A stretch of DNA of 64,000 nt, taken from assembly GCF_022842145.1 (NCBI RefSeq), contig NZ_JALHQD010000012.1:1-64000 (forward strand). The letters run 5' to 3'. The notes below the pieces were generated by a model. It did no database searches. It saw only the letters and a program-made list of their open reading frames with translations, and had not been told where the DNA came from. This document shows, one piece after another, positions 33,727-42,133 of this stretch (its first letter is position 1; every line of letters starts with the position of its first letter). The translations under genes and the position numbers were made by a program. This DNA comes from Tabrizicola sp. GTDB lineage: Bacteria; Pseudomonadota; Alphaproteobacteria; Rhodobacterales; Rhodobacteraceae.

Positions 33727-36096
33727 TCAGCTCTGCGGCCGCGTCTTCTTCGGGTCGTAGTGCGAAAGACCCACGATCACCGCCGGCAGCCGTTTCTGCT
33801 GACCGTCCAGCTTGCCGATCTCCAGCGCCGTGCCAACCTCCGCGTGCGCCACGTCGACCCGCGCGAGCGCGATGTTCTTGCCCAGGATCGGTGAGCGGAC
33901 AGAGGAGGTCACCTCCCCCACCTGAGCCCGCCCGACGTGCAGGCAATCGCCGTGACCCACGTCCACGTTGCTGTCGATCTCCAGCCCCACGAACTTCCGT
34001 GACGGATGCTCTTTCCGCCGGATCAGTGCGTCGCGGCCCACGAAGTCGTCGGTCTTGGACTTCAGCGGCACGGTGAAGCCGATCCCGGCCTCGAAGGGGT
34101 CGGTCTGGTCGCTGAAATCGTAGCCCGCGAAGATCAGCCCCGCCTCGATCCGCACCATGTCCAGCGCGGCCAGGCCCATCGGCCGCAGCCCCAGATCCTC
34201 GCCATTGGCCCAGACCGCGTCATAGACCGCCGACCCGTCCTTCGGATGACAGAAGACCTCGAACCCCAGCTCACCGGTATACCCCGTCCGCGACACCACC
34301 ACCGGCGCCCCCGACGGCCCACCCAACCGGCCCACGGTGAAGCGGAACCAGCCCAGCTCCTCGATCGTCGGCTGGTGCGGCGCAGTCCAGATCATCCGCT
34401 TGATGATCTCGCGGCTGTTCGGCCCCTGGACCGCCAGATTGTGCAGCTGGTCGGTCGAGGACCGCACCATAGCTTTCAGCCCCAGCTTTTCCGCCTGCTC
34501 GCGGATCCAGACGCCACCATAGTCATCCCCGCCGATCCAGCGGAAGTTGTCGCGGCCCAGCCGGAAGGCGGTGCCGTCGTCGATCATCCCGCCGTGGTCG
34601 TAGCACATCGCGGAATAGACAACCTGGCCTTGGCTCAGCTTCTTCATGTCGCGGGTCAGCACCCAGTTCATCAGCGCCTCGGCATCCGGGCCGGTCACCT
34701 CGAACTTGCGCAAGGGCGACAGGTCCAGCACCACGGCTGCCTGACGGCAGGCCCAGTATTCCTCCAAGGCACCGTTCGACGAATAGGCCTGCGGCAGCCA
34801 GTAGCCTTTGTACTCCACCACGTTCCGGGTCTTCTGGCTGATCCGGTCGTGGAAGGCGGTTTCCTTGGTCATCTTCGGCTCCGAAGCGGGCGTGGGGCGA
34901 TAGGCGATGGAACGCGAGAAGGTCTCGGCCCCGGAATAGGTGCGAACGTGGATGTCCGACAGGTACCAGCCGTTCGCCGGAGAAGTGTCATCCGGGCAGG
35001 CCGAGTTCACGCAGACGATGTCGGTCAGCGCGCGGAACAGGACATAGTCACCGGGCCTCGACCACGGCTCGTCGCTGATCAGAACGCCATGGGCGTCGAT
35101 GTTGGTGTTGAAGAACAGGTTCACCGCCATCCAGCCGGGCCGAGGATCGATCCCATGCTTCGCCAGCGCGATGTTGAAGTTGTCCGAGCAGTTCACATGC
35201 CCCGGATAGCCGATGTCGTCATAGTATTTCGACGCGCAGGCCATCGCGAAAGCGTCGTGCCGACCTACCGTGTCCTGCACCACTTCGACCAGCGGCACCC
35301 AGTCCTGATCGTAGTACTTCGAATGCAGGCCGGGCATCGAATAGGCGTGACCCATCAACGTGCGGCTGGTGGTCACGTCCAGGGCGTGCTGGATGCCCTT
35401 GTCCAGCTTCCGCGCATCGAAGCACTGGAAGTCGGTGCATTGGCGTCCGTCGACGTCCAGGATCTGGATGTAATCCCCCGCCTTGACGAAATAGCTTTCG
35501 GCCGTCGCCGACTTGACCCGCAGGTCCAGGATCGGGTCGGCCAGCGGATCGGGCAGATCGTAGTTCCCGACCAGCCGCGGCGTGGCGCGCTGGACCTGCA
35601 GCGTCACCGGCGTCGCCGTATCCTGCGCCTCGGGCGCCATCGGCAGACCGGGGGCCGCCACCACCAGCCACCCTTCGTCCAGCGCCACCAGTTCGGCCCG
35701 CATCCCTGCCGGGGTATCAGCCCCAAAGAGCCGCACCGCCCCCGCGGTCGCCAAATCGATCTTCCGCGCCGCAAGCCCTTTGTGCAACCGGCGCAGGCTT
35801 TCATCGCCCCCCGCCAGCATGGCCTTCAGACCTTCGGCGGTTGAATTGGCCGCCTGCCCCAGGATCGCCGCGTCGATCCGCCCGTCCTTGGCAGCCGCCA
35901 CCAGCTCCACCGGCTGACCGCCCTCGTCATTCACCAGCGTCAGCCGATCGCCCACCATCAGTTGCAGCAGGACCGCACCGCCACCGGGGACCACATGCCT
36001 CTCCTGCCCGTGATGCCGCGAAAACCCCTGCGGAATCAGGATGCGAGAGGGTCGCGGTGGACCCGGAGGAACCGAAGGATAGATCGTGTCCAGCAT
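33727..36096 (-). CDS. tdm: Trimethylamine N-oxide demethylase (aldolase)
   Basis: Splits TMAO into dimethylamine and formaldehyde; the fused second domain can load the formaldehyde onto tetrahydrofolate. Residues 1-410 contain the DUF1989 catalytic domain and 420-789 a GcvT/aminomethyltransferase domain. Cys287, Cys303 and Cys367 are spaced 16 and 64 apart, as I remember for the zinc cysteines of Methylocella silvestris Tdm. I use the ATG at 36096 (GGGGA upstream); the frame extends 13 codons further. tmm and dmmDABC lie nearby on the same strand, which supports the call over an ordinary GcvT protein. Confidence 0.92.
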   Translation of the reverse strand: MLDTIYPSVPPGPPRPSRILIPQGFSRHHGQERHVVPGGGAVLLQLMVGDRLTLVNDEGGQPVELVAAAKDGRIDAAILGQAANSTAEGLKAMLAGGDESLRRLHKGLAARKIDLATAGAVRLFGADTPAGMRAELVALDEGWLVVAAPGLPMAPEAQDTATPVTLQVQRATPRLVGNYDLPDPLADPILDLRVKSATAESYFVKAGDYIQILDVDGRQCTDFQCFDARKLDKGIQHALDVTTSRTLMGHAYSMPGLHSKYYDQDWVPLVEVVQDTVGRHDAFAMACASKYYDDIGYPGHVNCSDNFNIALAKHGIDPRPGWMAVNLFFNTNIDAHGVLISDEPWSRPGDYVLFRALTDIVCVNSACPDDTSPANGWYLSDIHVRTYSGAETFSRSIAYRPTPASEPKMTKETAFHDRISQKTRNVVEYKGYWLPQAYSSNGALEEYWACRQAAVVLDLSPLRKFEVTGPDAEALMNWVLTRDMKKLSQGQVVYSAMCYDHGGMIDDGTAFRLGRDNFRWIGGDDYGGVWIREQAEKLGLKAMVRSSTDQLHNLAVQGPNSREIIKRMIWTAPHQPTIEELGWFRFTVGRLGGPSGAPVVVSRTGYTGELGFEVFCHPKDGSAVYDAVWANGEDLGLRPMGLAALDMVRIEAGLIFAGYDFSDQTDPFEAGIGFTVPLKSKTDDFVGRDALIRRKEHPSRKFVGLEIDSNVDVGHGDCLHVGRAQVGEVTSSVRSPILGKNIALARVDVAHAEVGTALEIGKLDGQQKRLPAVIVGLSHYDPKKTRPQS

Positions 36097-36223
36097 GGCA
36101 TTTCCCCGTAGCGATTCGGCCGTCAGACTCCGCACCAGTTTAATGAGGATAAAACTTGTTCATCCAGAAGAATAGCGGCAGGGTAAGGCTTGCACAAGCA
36201 CGGGGTAACGGGAAGGCGATAGA

Positions 36224-37084
36224 ATGCTGGCATTAAGCCTTGGTCTGGGCGCTGCGCTGATCTGGGCGGTCCACGATTTTCTGGCCCGCAAGCTTAGCCA
36301 GGGTGCAGCGCTGCTGCCAATGGTGGCTGTGGTCTTTGCAGCGGGCTGCGTCGTGCTGCTGCCACTCGCCATCTTCTTCGGGGACTGGGCCGCCATGACG
36401 TCCAAGGCCTGGGTAATCGCGGTCGTCTCGGGTGTGGCCTATGCCCTGGCAGGCGGCAGTCTCTACCGGGCCTTCAGCCTGGCGCCGGCCCGGCTGGTGG
36501 CGCCTGTGATCGGCGCTTACCCGATGCTTTCCCTGCTGATCGCTGTCGGTCAGGGCCGCCAGGTGCCAGCGGCGGATTGGCTTGCCGTTATCGCAATTGT
36601 CGTTGGCATCGGGATCGTCGCCCTTGCCGCGCGGTCCGACGCCCCCGAGGGCTATGCCGCCCCGCCCCGCGTAGCGATTGGCTGGGCGGCATTGGCCGCA
36701 GTCGGCTTTGCTGCGACCTTCGCCTTGGGACAAGCGGCAGCGCGGGAGGGCTCGGAGCTTCCGGTGATGCTGATCGGTCGGGTCGTGGCGCTGGCGGTGA
36801 TCCTGGGGCTGGCGCTCGGGCGCCGGACCCCGGTGCGGCCTCAGGCGGGACAAGGCTGGATCCTGGCCTTGATGGGCACATTCGATGCCGTGGCACTTGG
36901 TCTGGTGATAGCCGCCGGGGGCTTGCCGCAGGCGGAATACGCGTCCGTCGCATCCTCGCTTTTCGGAGTGCTGACCGTCCTTCTGGCCGCCTGGTTCCTG
37001 CGCGAGGCTGTGCGCCCGGTTCAGTGGCTGGGCATCGCCTGCGTCTTCGGGGGGATTGCCGTGCTGGGGATCATGGGGGCCTGA
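36224..37084 (+). CDS. EamA-type DMT superfamily transporter
   Basis: A 286-residue, ten-helix permease of the drug/metabolite transporter superfamily with two EamA halves (LGAALIWAVHDFLARKL and VGFAATFALGQAAAREG starting each repeat). It is divergent from tdm across 127 bp, inside the methylated-amine region, so export or import of an amine or C1 metabolite is possible, but nothing in the sequence fixes a substrate. No distinct ribosome-binding site is seen. It is convergent with the GlxA-type regulator. Confidence 0.85.
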   Translation: MLALSLGLGAALIWAVHDFLARKLSQGAALLPMVAVVFAAGCVVLLPLAIFFGDWAAMTSKAWVIAVVSGVAYALAGGSLYRAFSLAPARLVAPVIGAYPMLSLLIAVGQGRQVPAADWLAVIAIVVGIGIVALAARSDAPEGYAAPPRVAIGWAALAAVGFAATFALGQAAAREGSELPVMLIGRVVALAVILGLALGRRTPVRPQAGQGWILALMGTFDAVALGLVIAAGGLPQAEYASVASSLFGVLTVLLAAWFLREAVRPVQWLGIACVFGGIAVLGIMGA

Positions 37085-37123
37085 AAGCAGGGTGGGCTAT
37101 ACCGCCCACCCGACTCTTGCGTC

Positions 37124-38131
37124 CTATTCCGCGGCCTCGACCCGCAACGGCGCGCGGCGCATCGTCTGCGTCAACCGCCGCTCGTCCCGGGGACTGACCC
37201 CGAAGAACTCGGTGTAATGCCGGATCATCGGGCTGGATGTCATGTAGCCCACCGAAGCCGCAATCTCCCGCAGCGAATCGTTGGAGTAAAGCACCCGCTG
37301 CCGCGCCTTCATCAGCCTCAGATGGTGATAGTAGCGCAGCGGGCTCTGCCCGGTTTCGCGCTTGAAGGTGCGTTCGAAATGCCGCCCCGACAGACCCACC
37401 GCCGCAGCGACATCCGGGATCCGCAACGGATCCTCGACATGGGTCTCGAACAGCCGGATCGCCTCGCGGATGGCCGCGGGCAAGCTGTCCGTCGTGCCCC
37501 CCGACCGCGCAACCGGGACTTTCTGGCTGGCATCCGCGTCGCGGACGAAGGGGTGCTGGAACCAGCAGGCGACCTCGGTCATGCAGTCTCGACCGAGCCG
37601 CTCCTCGATCAGCCGCAGCATCAGGTCGAACACGGCACCTGCACCACTTGCGGTGATCCGGCGACCCTCGCGCAGGATGGTGACCTCCCGCGCTTCGATT
37701 CCCGGGAAGTCGGCCTTGAACGCGGCCTCATAGCACCAGTGGACCGAGCAGGGTTTCCCCTCCATCAGCCCCGCGCGCGCCAGCGGGAAGATCCCGCCCG
37801 AAAACGCCCCCAGCGTCACCCCGGTCCGGTCCAGCCAGCGGAGCTTCGCCGGGCTGCGGCGCGGATCGACATACTCGGCCGTCGGCGGCGAGATGAGGTA
37901 AAGGTGATCCACCCCCTCCAGATCCTGCAGCGTCACGTCCGGATCGAACCCGATCTCGGCACTGGACCGCACGGGGTTTGGTGCTTCGGCGACCAGTTTC
38001 CAGACAAACTCCTGCCGCCCGGTGATCTCGTTGGCCGCGCGCAAAGGCTCGATGGCCGAAGTCAGGCAGGCCATCGGAAAGCCGGGGAACATCAGGAACC
38101 CCAGCCGCAAAGGTCCGCCGCGGTCAGTCAT
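37124..38131 (-). CDS. GlxA-family AraC-type transcriptional regulator
   Basis: A 335-residue regulator: a DJ-1/PfpI-like ligand domain (residues 5-190) and two AraC helix-turn-helix motifs (IPDVAAAVGLSGRHFERTFKR and LREIAASVGYMTSSPMIRHY). The position of the usual nucleophile Cys reads GAFSGGIFPLA, so the N-domain is a sensor, not an enzyme. Relatives such as GbdR respond to glycine betaine and dimethylglycine, which suggests an amine or N-methyl ligand. The ATG at 38131 overlaps the dmmC stop by 8 bp, so the regulator is probably co-expressed with dmm. Confidence 0.88.
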   Translation of the reverse strand: MTDRGGPLRLGFLMFPGFPMACLTSAIEPLRAANEITGRQEFVWKLVAEAPNPVRSSAEIGFDPDVTLQDLEGVDHLYLISPPTAEYVDPRRSPAKLRWLDRTGVTLGAFSGGIFPLARAGLMEGKPCSVHWCYEAAFKADFPGIEAREVTILREGRRITASGAGAVFDLMLRLIEERLGRDCMTEVACWFQHPFVRDADASQKVPVARSGGTTDSLPAAIREAIRLFETHVEDPLRIPDVAAAVGLSGRHFERTFKRETGQSPLRYYHHLRLMKARQRVLYSNDSLREIAASVGYMTSSPMIRHYTEFFGVSPRDERRLTQTMRRAPLRVEAAE

Positions 38132-39194
38132 CGGGCCACCAGCCGGGCGAAGTCGGCGTGCCGTCGTCATGTTTCGCCAGCCACTCCACCATCGCCGGGC
38201 GGTTGCGGATGAAGCCCTTGTAGGTCGCCAACTCGTCCGGCAGGTCGCGCACCACCCGGTGCAGGCGGCGCGCCCATTTCGGGACGGTCACGATCTGGTC
38301 GAAGCTGCACAGGTAGCAGCGGATGTCGAAGGCGATCGCGTTGGACCGGGGCAGGCGGTACAGCGATTGCAGTTCCACCCGCAGGTGCTGCTTGGCCCCA
38401 AGATTCTCGGGCGTGATGCTGGCCTTCATCGGGCCCCACTTCGGGTAAGTCTCCGGCGCAGTGTCCAGCAAAGGGTTCACCGTCATCGTCCAGTTGAACC
38501 GCCGCACGGGCGAACCGTGCTGAAGCTTCAGCAGGAACTTCAGCGCCCGGTCGAAAACTCCCTTCTCATGCGCCAGCGGCACCGGGGCGTGCCATTCCAT
38601 GAAGTTCATGCCGACGTCAAAGTCCACCGACCAGTCGGCCTGACTGGTCGCGATGCCCGCATCCATCCAGAGCGTCCCTTCGCGGTCGTCCTGCAGCGTC
38701 CAGTCGCCTTGGGTCTGCCGCATGATGTACTCGAAGGGCGGATAGGGCAGCGTGGACTCGTCGAGGAACGTGAACGACTGTTCGATCCCCAGCGGCCGGT
38801 TCACCCAGTGCCAACGGTTGCCATCCTTGGTCAGCGAGAACCACTGCGGATAGTCCCGCGCCTTCGCCTCCATGATCAGTTCCAGCACGTCCCAGCCCGC
38901 CAGCGTCATGTGCGGCAACGACTGGCAGCGCAGCGGGTCCTCGGCCAGCACCTTTGCGCGGTCGATCATCTCGGCGACGTAGTGTTCGTCCACGTCGAAC
39001 ACATGCTCGAACACCGTCCCCGGACGGCCCGGCACATGCGGCTCCATGTTGACCGAGTACATGTAGTCGTCGCGGTCGAACGGGAACGGGAATCGGCGCG
39101 GATTGCTGTTGGTGTAGGTGAACGTCTCGCGGAACGTCTCGTCCCGGAAGAACCCACCGAAGTCATCGGGCGCGAACTTGAAATCGAGGCTCAT
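38124..39194 (-). CDS. dmmC: Dimethylamine monooxygenase subunit DmmC (DUF3445, haem-dependent N-demethylase)
   Basis: A 356-residue protein of the DUF3445 (haem-dependent oxidative N-demethylase) family, the oxygenase-type subunit of dimethylamine monooxygenase, which yields methylamine and formaldehyde. Family features include PFDRDDYMYSVNMEPHVP-like N-terminal text, NWTMTVNPLLDT and a C-terminal WARRLHRVVRDLPDELATYKG. It is the last of dmmD-A-B-C, 9 bp after dmmB. The haem ligand cannot be picked with confidence. Subunit lettering follows my memory of the Pseudomonas mendocina/Ruegeria nomenclature. Confidence 0.85.
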   Translation of the reverse strand: MSLDFKFAPDDFGGFFRDETFRETFTYTNSNPRRFPFPFDRDDYMYSVNMEPHVPGRPGTVFEHVFDVDEHYVAEMIDRAKVLAEDPLRCQSLPHMTLAGWDVLELIMEAKARDYPQWFSLTKDGNRWHWVNRPLGIEQSFTFLDESTLPYPPFEYIMRQTQGDWTLQDDREGTLWMDAGIATSQADWSVDFDVGMNFMEWHAPVPLAHEKGVFDRALKFLLKLQHGSPVRRFNWTMTVNPLLDTAPETYPKWGPMKASITPENLGAKQHLRVELQSLYRLPRSNAIAFDIRCYLCSFDQIVTVPKWARRLHRVVRDLPDELATYKGFIRNRPAMVEWLAKHDDGTPTSPGWWPDD

Positions 39195-39203
39195 CGTCGT
39201 CTC

Positions 39204-40166
39204 CTATCGGTCGATGACGAGGGTCTTGCCCTCGAAGCGGCTAACGCAAGGCATGATCTTCTGGTTCGAGGCATGCTCCTCGGGCGACAGCCAATGGTCG
39301 CGGTGCAGAATGGTGCCGTCGCATTTATGAACGGATGTTTCACACTGCCCGCAGGCCCCGCCACGGCACAGGTAAGGCGCGTCGACTCCGGCGGCTTCCA
39401 TCGCTTCCAGCAGGCTTTGCGTCGTGCCGACGGTGATCGTCTTGCCACTGGCGGCCAATTCCACCTGAAACGGCAGGCCGGTACCTGGCGCAAGGAATTC
39501 CTCATGGTGCAGCGCCTGCTTGGGCCAGCCCAAGGCCTCGGCCGTCGCCAGCACCCAGTTGATCATCCCCTTCGGCCCGCAGACGTAGAGGTGCGTCCCA
39601 ATCGGCTGATTTTCCAGGACCTTCTGCAGGTCGATCATCTGCTTCCGGTCGTCGAAGTAGCAATGCACCCGGTCCGGATGCGCCGCCGTCAGCCGGTCCA
39701 TATAGGCCCCCAGCGCCGGGGACCGTGCCGAATAATGCAGCTCGAACTTGCCGCCGAAATGCGTGATCTGGGCGATCTGCGCCAGGAACGGGGTGATCCC
39801 GATCCCGCCCGCGATCATCAGGTGTTTCCTCGCCCGGTTGTCCAAGGGGAACAGGTTGACCGGGTAGGAAAGCGTCATCTCCATCCCCGTCACCACATGC
39901 CGGTGCATGTAAAGCGAGCCGCCACGTCCCACATCATCCCGCCGGACACTGATCTCATAGGCCGAGCGATCCTCGGGGTCGGACATAAGTGAATAGGGAT
40001 TCAGCCTGCGGGTCCCGTGGTCATCCATCTCGACCACGGTATGCGCGCCGCCCGAAAACGCCGGCAACGCCGAGCCATCGCGGCTGACGAAGCGAAACCG
40101 CTTGATCAGTTCGTTGACGTCAACAACCTCGGCCACCCGGACCTGCAGTTTCGCACCCCCGCTCAT
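39204..40166 (-). CDS. dmmB: Dimethylamine monooxygenase reductase subunit DmmB
   Basis: A phthalate-dioxygenase-reductase-type electron donor of 320 residues. The flavin site is RRLNPYSLMS (about 53-62), the nucleotide site AGGGIGITPF (about 119-127) and YVCGPKG (194-200), and a C-terminal plant-type 2Fe-2S domain uses Cys267, Cys272, Cys275 and Cys307 (LCRGGACGQCETSV). It passes electrons from NAD(P)H to the haem subunit. The ATGA overlap with dmmA indicates a coupled complex. Confidence 0.9.
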   Translation of the reverse strand: MSGGAKLQVRVAEVVDVNELIKRFRFVSRDGSALPAFSGGAHTVVEMDDHGTRRLNPYSLMSDPEDRSAYEISVRRDDVGRGGSLYMHRHVVTGMEMTLSYPVNLFPLDNRARKHLMIAGGIGITPFLAQIAQITHFGGKFELHYSARSPALGAYMDRLTAAHPDRVHCYFDDRKQMIDLQKVLENQPIGTHLYVCGPKGMINWVLATAEALGWPKQALHHEEFLAPGTGLPFQVELAASGKTITVGTTQSLLEAMEAAGVDAPYLCRGGACGQCETSVHKCDGTILHRDHWLSPEEHASNQKIMPCVSRFEGKTLVIDR

Positions 40167-40789
40167 TTGAACCTCACCACGCTTTCCGGCACCAGGCCGG
40201 GGTCCTCGGCATCGATGTTCACGCCCTGGAAGGCGGCCATGCGCCGGGAGTAATGATCGCGGACGAAAAGGCTAAGCCCGCAATGGCTGCATCTGAACGG
40301 GTCGGTTGCCACGTTCTCGGTAATCCCCTTGCAGTGCACGCATTGCACCCGCCGCAGGGTCGAACCGCGCTGTTCCTTCTGGATCGAGGCGAAGGGGAAG
40401 CCGGTATTCATGATCTCGCGTTCCGCCTGACCGATCAGGCTTTCGCTGCCTGCCAGGTAGAACTGGGTTCCCATATGGGCGTCCAACAGCACCCGAACAA
40501 GTCTTGGCAGCAGCGCAGGAATGGTGGGGGCGCGGAAGAACTGCGCCGCACCCAATGCCTCCAGTTTCGCCGTCCCGTCGGTCCCGGTCGGGCCTGGGCA
40601 GTACATCACATGCGCGCCGGCCAGGATTTCCGAACGGTTGGTCGCCTTGGTCAGCATGTCATTCACGGCATCCGCGCCCGCATCATCGGCGACGATCACG
40701 TGCAGCTTTCCCGGACGCGGCTCCAGCGGCGCATAGACCGGGCGCGACTTGATCGAGGGGGCGTCAATGGGGGTCAGTTCAACTTTCAC
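40163..40789 (-). CDS. dmmA: Dimethylamine monooxygenase subunit DmmA
   Basis: A 208-residue small subunit. The N-terminal 130 residues resemble a flavodoxin-reductase-like nucleotide fold (KLHVIVADDAGADAVNDML, GTQFYLAGSESLIG), and the C-terminus has a zinc-ribbon with Cys150, Cys153, Cys167 and Cys170 (VQCVHCKG and FRCSHCG). I use GTG 40789 because AGGGA lies 9 nt upstream; a GTG ten codons earlier (40819) falls in a stable hairpin. It overlaps dmmB by 4 bp. The exact biochemical role is unclear even in characterised systems. Confidence 0.83.
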   Translation of the reverse strand: MKVELTPIDAPSIKSRPVYAPLEPRPGKLHVIVADDAGADAVNDMLTKATNRSEILAGAHVMYCPGPTGTDGTAKLEALGAAQFFRAPTIPALLPRLVRVLLDAHMGTQFYLAGSESLIGQAEREIMNTGFPFASIQKEQRGSTLRRVQCVHCKGITENVATDPFRCSHCGLSLFVRDHYSRRMAAFQGVNIDAEDPGLVPESVVRFK

Positions 40790-40810
40790 GGGGCATTTCC
40801 CTAAGTGAAA

Positions 40811-40834
40811 GGGGCCCACCCGAAGGCGGGCCCC
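40811..40834 (-). promoter_or_regulatory. UUCG-loop hairpin between dmmD and dmmA
   Basis: Read on the minus strand, GGGGCCCGCC, a TTCG tetraloop and GGTGGGCCCC form a 10-bp stem with one G-U pair, followed by TTTC rather than a long T-run. It lies 7 bp after the dmmD stop, ahead of dmmA. A weak terminator, attenuator or mRNA-stabilising stem fits better than a full stop, as the genes work together. Confidence 0.6.
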
Positions 40835-40840
40835 AAAAGA

Positions 40841-41977
40841 TCAGTCCTTCGCGGTACGGCGCTTCTTCTCCACGTCGTAGAAGGGCAGCGAATGGGTCAC
40901 GGCCTTGATCGGGCCATGCGTCCCGCAGCGCACTTCCACCTCGACGCCATCCACCGCGCAATCGACCGGCAGACGGGCAATCGCCACGACCCAGTCGTTC
41001 AACGGCGAGTACATCGGCTGCGTCACGACGCCGATCTTCTTGCCGTCCTTGAACACGGGCGCGTTGCCCGGGACGTTCTTGCCCTCAAGCTTCAGCCCAT
41101 AGATCTTGAAGCGTTCCTTGCCCTGCAGGCGATAGTGCTCCTCGGCGCCGCGGAAGCCGGTCTTGCCCTTGGTCACCGTCCAGTCGAGGCCCAGCTCCCA
41201 CAGCGTGTCGCCGGGGCCCTCGTTCTCGAACGGATACATTTCCGAGTTGTCGAAGGGGAAGAACAAGAGGTAGCTCTCGGCCCGCAGCATATCCAGCGTG
41301 GTAAAGCGGCAGGGAATGATCCCCATGCTGGCGCCTTCTTCCAGGATGCGGTCCCAGATTTCGCCCGCGTCCTGACCGCGACAGAAAATCTCGTACCCAC
41401 GCTCGCCGGTATAACCGGTGCGCGACAGCGTGATCGGCTTGCCAAACAGCATCGCCGGCATGTGGCCCATGTAGGCAAGCTGGCGGACGCCGGGGATGTG
41501 CTTCTCCAGATAGTCCACCGCCAGTGGACCCTGCAGCGACAGGTCGTGCAGGTTGTCGTCAAACCGGATCGAGACATCGCGGCCCGTCGCGGCCATCGTC
41601 AGCTGCTCATGGCCTTGACCGGACCCATGCACGACGGTGTAGGAGTTCGGTCCCATCCGGTAGATGATGCAGTCGTCAACGAACTTGCCCGCGTCGTTCA
41701 GCATGCAGCCGTAAACCGACTTGCCGGGCGCGATCTTGTCCGGATCGCGGGTCGTCGCCCGGTCGATCACATGCGACGCGGCGTGGCCGGTGATGTGAAC
41801 CTTCTTCAGGCCAGACACATCCATCAATCCGGCCTTGGTGCGGATCGCCATGTATTCGGCATCCGGGTCACCCTTGGAGTAGGACCAAGCGGTTCCCATC
41901 CCGCTCCAGTCTTCCAGATTTGAACCCAGGGCCCGATGCCGGTCCATCAGTGCCGAGAAACGCCAGGAATTCGTCAT
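40841..41977 (-). CDS. dmmD: GcvT-family tetrahydrofolate protein DmmD
   Basis: A 378-residue aminomethyltransferase-family protein, expected to accept the formaldehyde released by DmmABC onto tetrahydrofolate. It has the GcvT features DVSGLKKVHITG, LSLQGPLAVDYLE, SRTGYTGERGYEIFC and LDMLRAESYLLFF, but a shortened C-terminal domain relative to Tdm. It opens the dmmDABC unit and is separated from the APC permease gene by a strong terminator and about 100 bp that should hold the dmm promoter. A DMSP demethylase (DmdA) is another GcvT relative, but the dmmABC context favours DmmD. Confidence 0.85.
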   Translation of the reverse strand: MTNSWRFSALMDRHRALGSNLEDWSGMGTAWSYSKGDPDAEYMAIRTKAGLMDVSGLKKVHITGHAASHVIDRATTRDPDKIAPGKSVYGCMLNDAGKFVDDCIIYRMGPNSYTVVHGSGQGHEQLTMAATGRDVSIRFDDNLHDLSLQGPLAVDYLEKHIPGVRQLAYMGHMPAMLFGKPITLSRTGYTGERGYEIFCRGQDAGEIWDRILEEGASMGIIPCRFTTLDMLRAESYLLFFPFDNSEMYPFENEGPGDTLWELGLDWTVTKGKTGFRGAEEHYRLQGKERFKIYGLKLEGKNVPGNAPVFKDGKKIGVVTQPMYSPLNDWVVAIARLPVDCAVDGVEVEVRCGTHGPIKAVTHSLPFYDVEKKRRTAKD

Positions 41978-42083
41978 TTACACCCTCCCCTTTTGATTGG
42001 TGATTTTTCGACAGTCTCAGGCGATTCCCGCCAGAAAGCAATAATGAAGTGCAACATTCTTTCTTCTCAGAAAACATCCGCCC

Positions 42084-42112
42084 AAGAAAAAGGCCGTCCC
42101 GAAGGACGGCCT
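42084..42112 (-). terminator. Rho-independent terminator of the APC permease gene
   Basis: On the minus strand a 9-bp perfect stem (AGGCCGTCC / GGACGGCCT) with a TTCG loop is followed by TTTTCTT. It lies about 22 bp past the stop of the permease gene and insulates it from dmmDABC. Confidence 0.9.
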
Positions 42113-42133
42113 GATCCAAAGCGTTTTTTTCCG

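Noticed and set aside
34006-35844. 612-codon plus-strand open frame opposite tdm
   Set aside because: Same strand-shadow effect; the minus strand encodes a full DUF1989-GcvT protein with conserved cysteine spacing.
33727-36096. DMSP demethylase or sarcosine dehydrogenase as identity of the GcvT-containing protein
   Set aside because: The N-terminal DUF1989 domain with the three spaced cysteines and the tmm/dmm context fit Tdm; there is no FAD-binding domain as in sarcosine dehydrogenase.
36224-36405. Insertion-sequence or phage remnants around the amine region
   Set aside because: No transposase, integrase, tRNA attachment site or compositional break could be seen at its borders.
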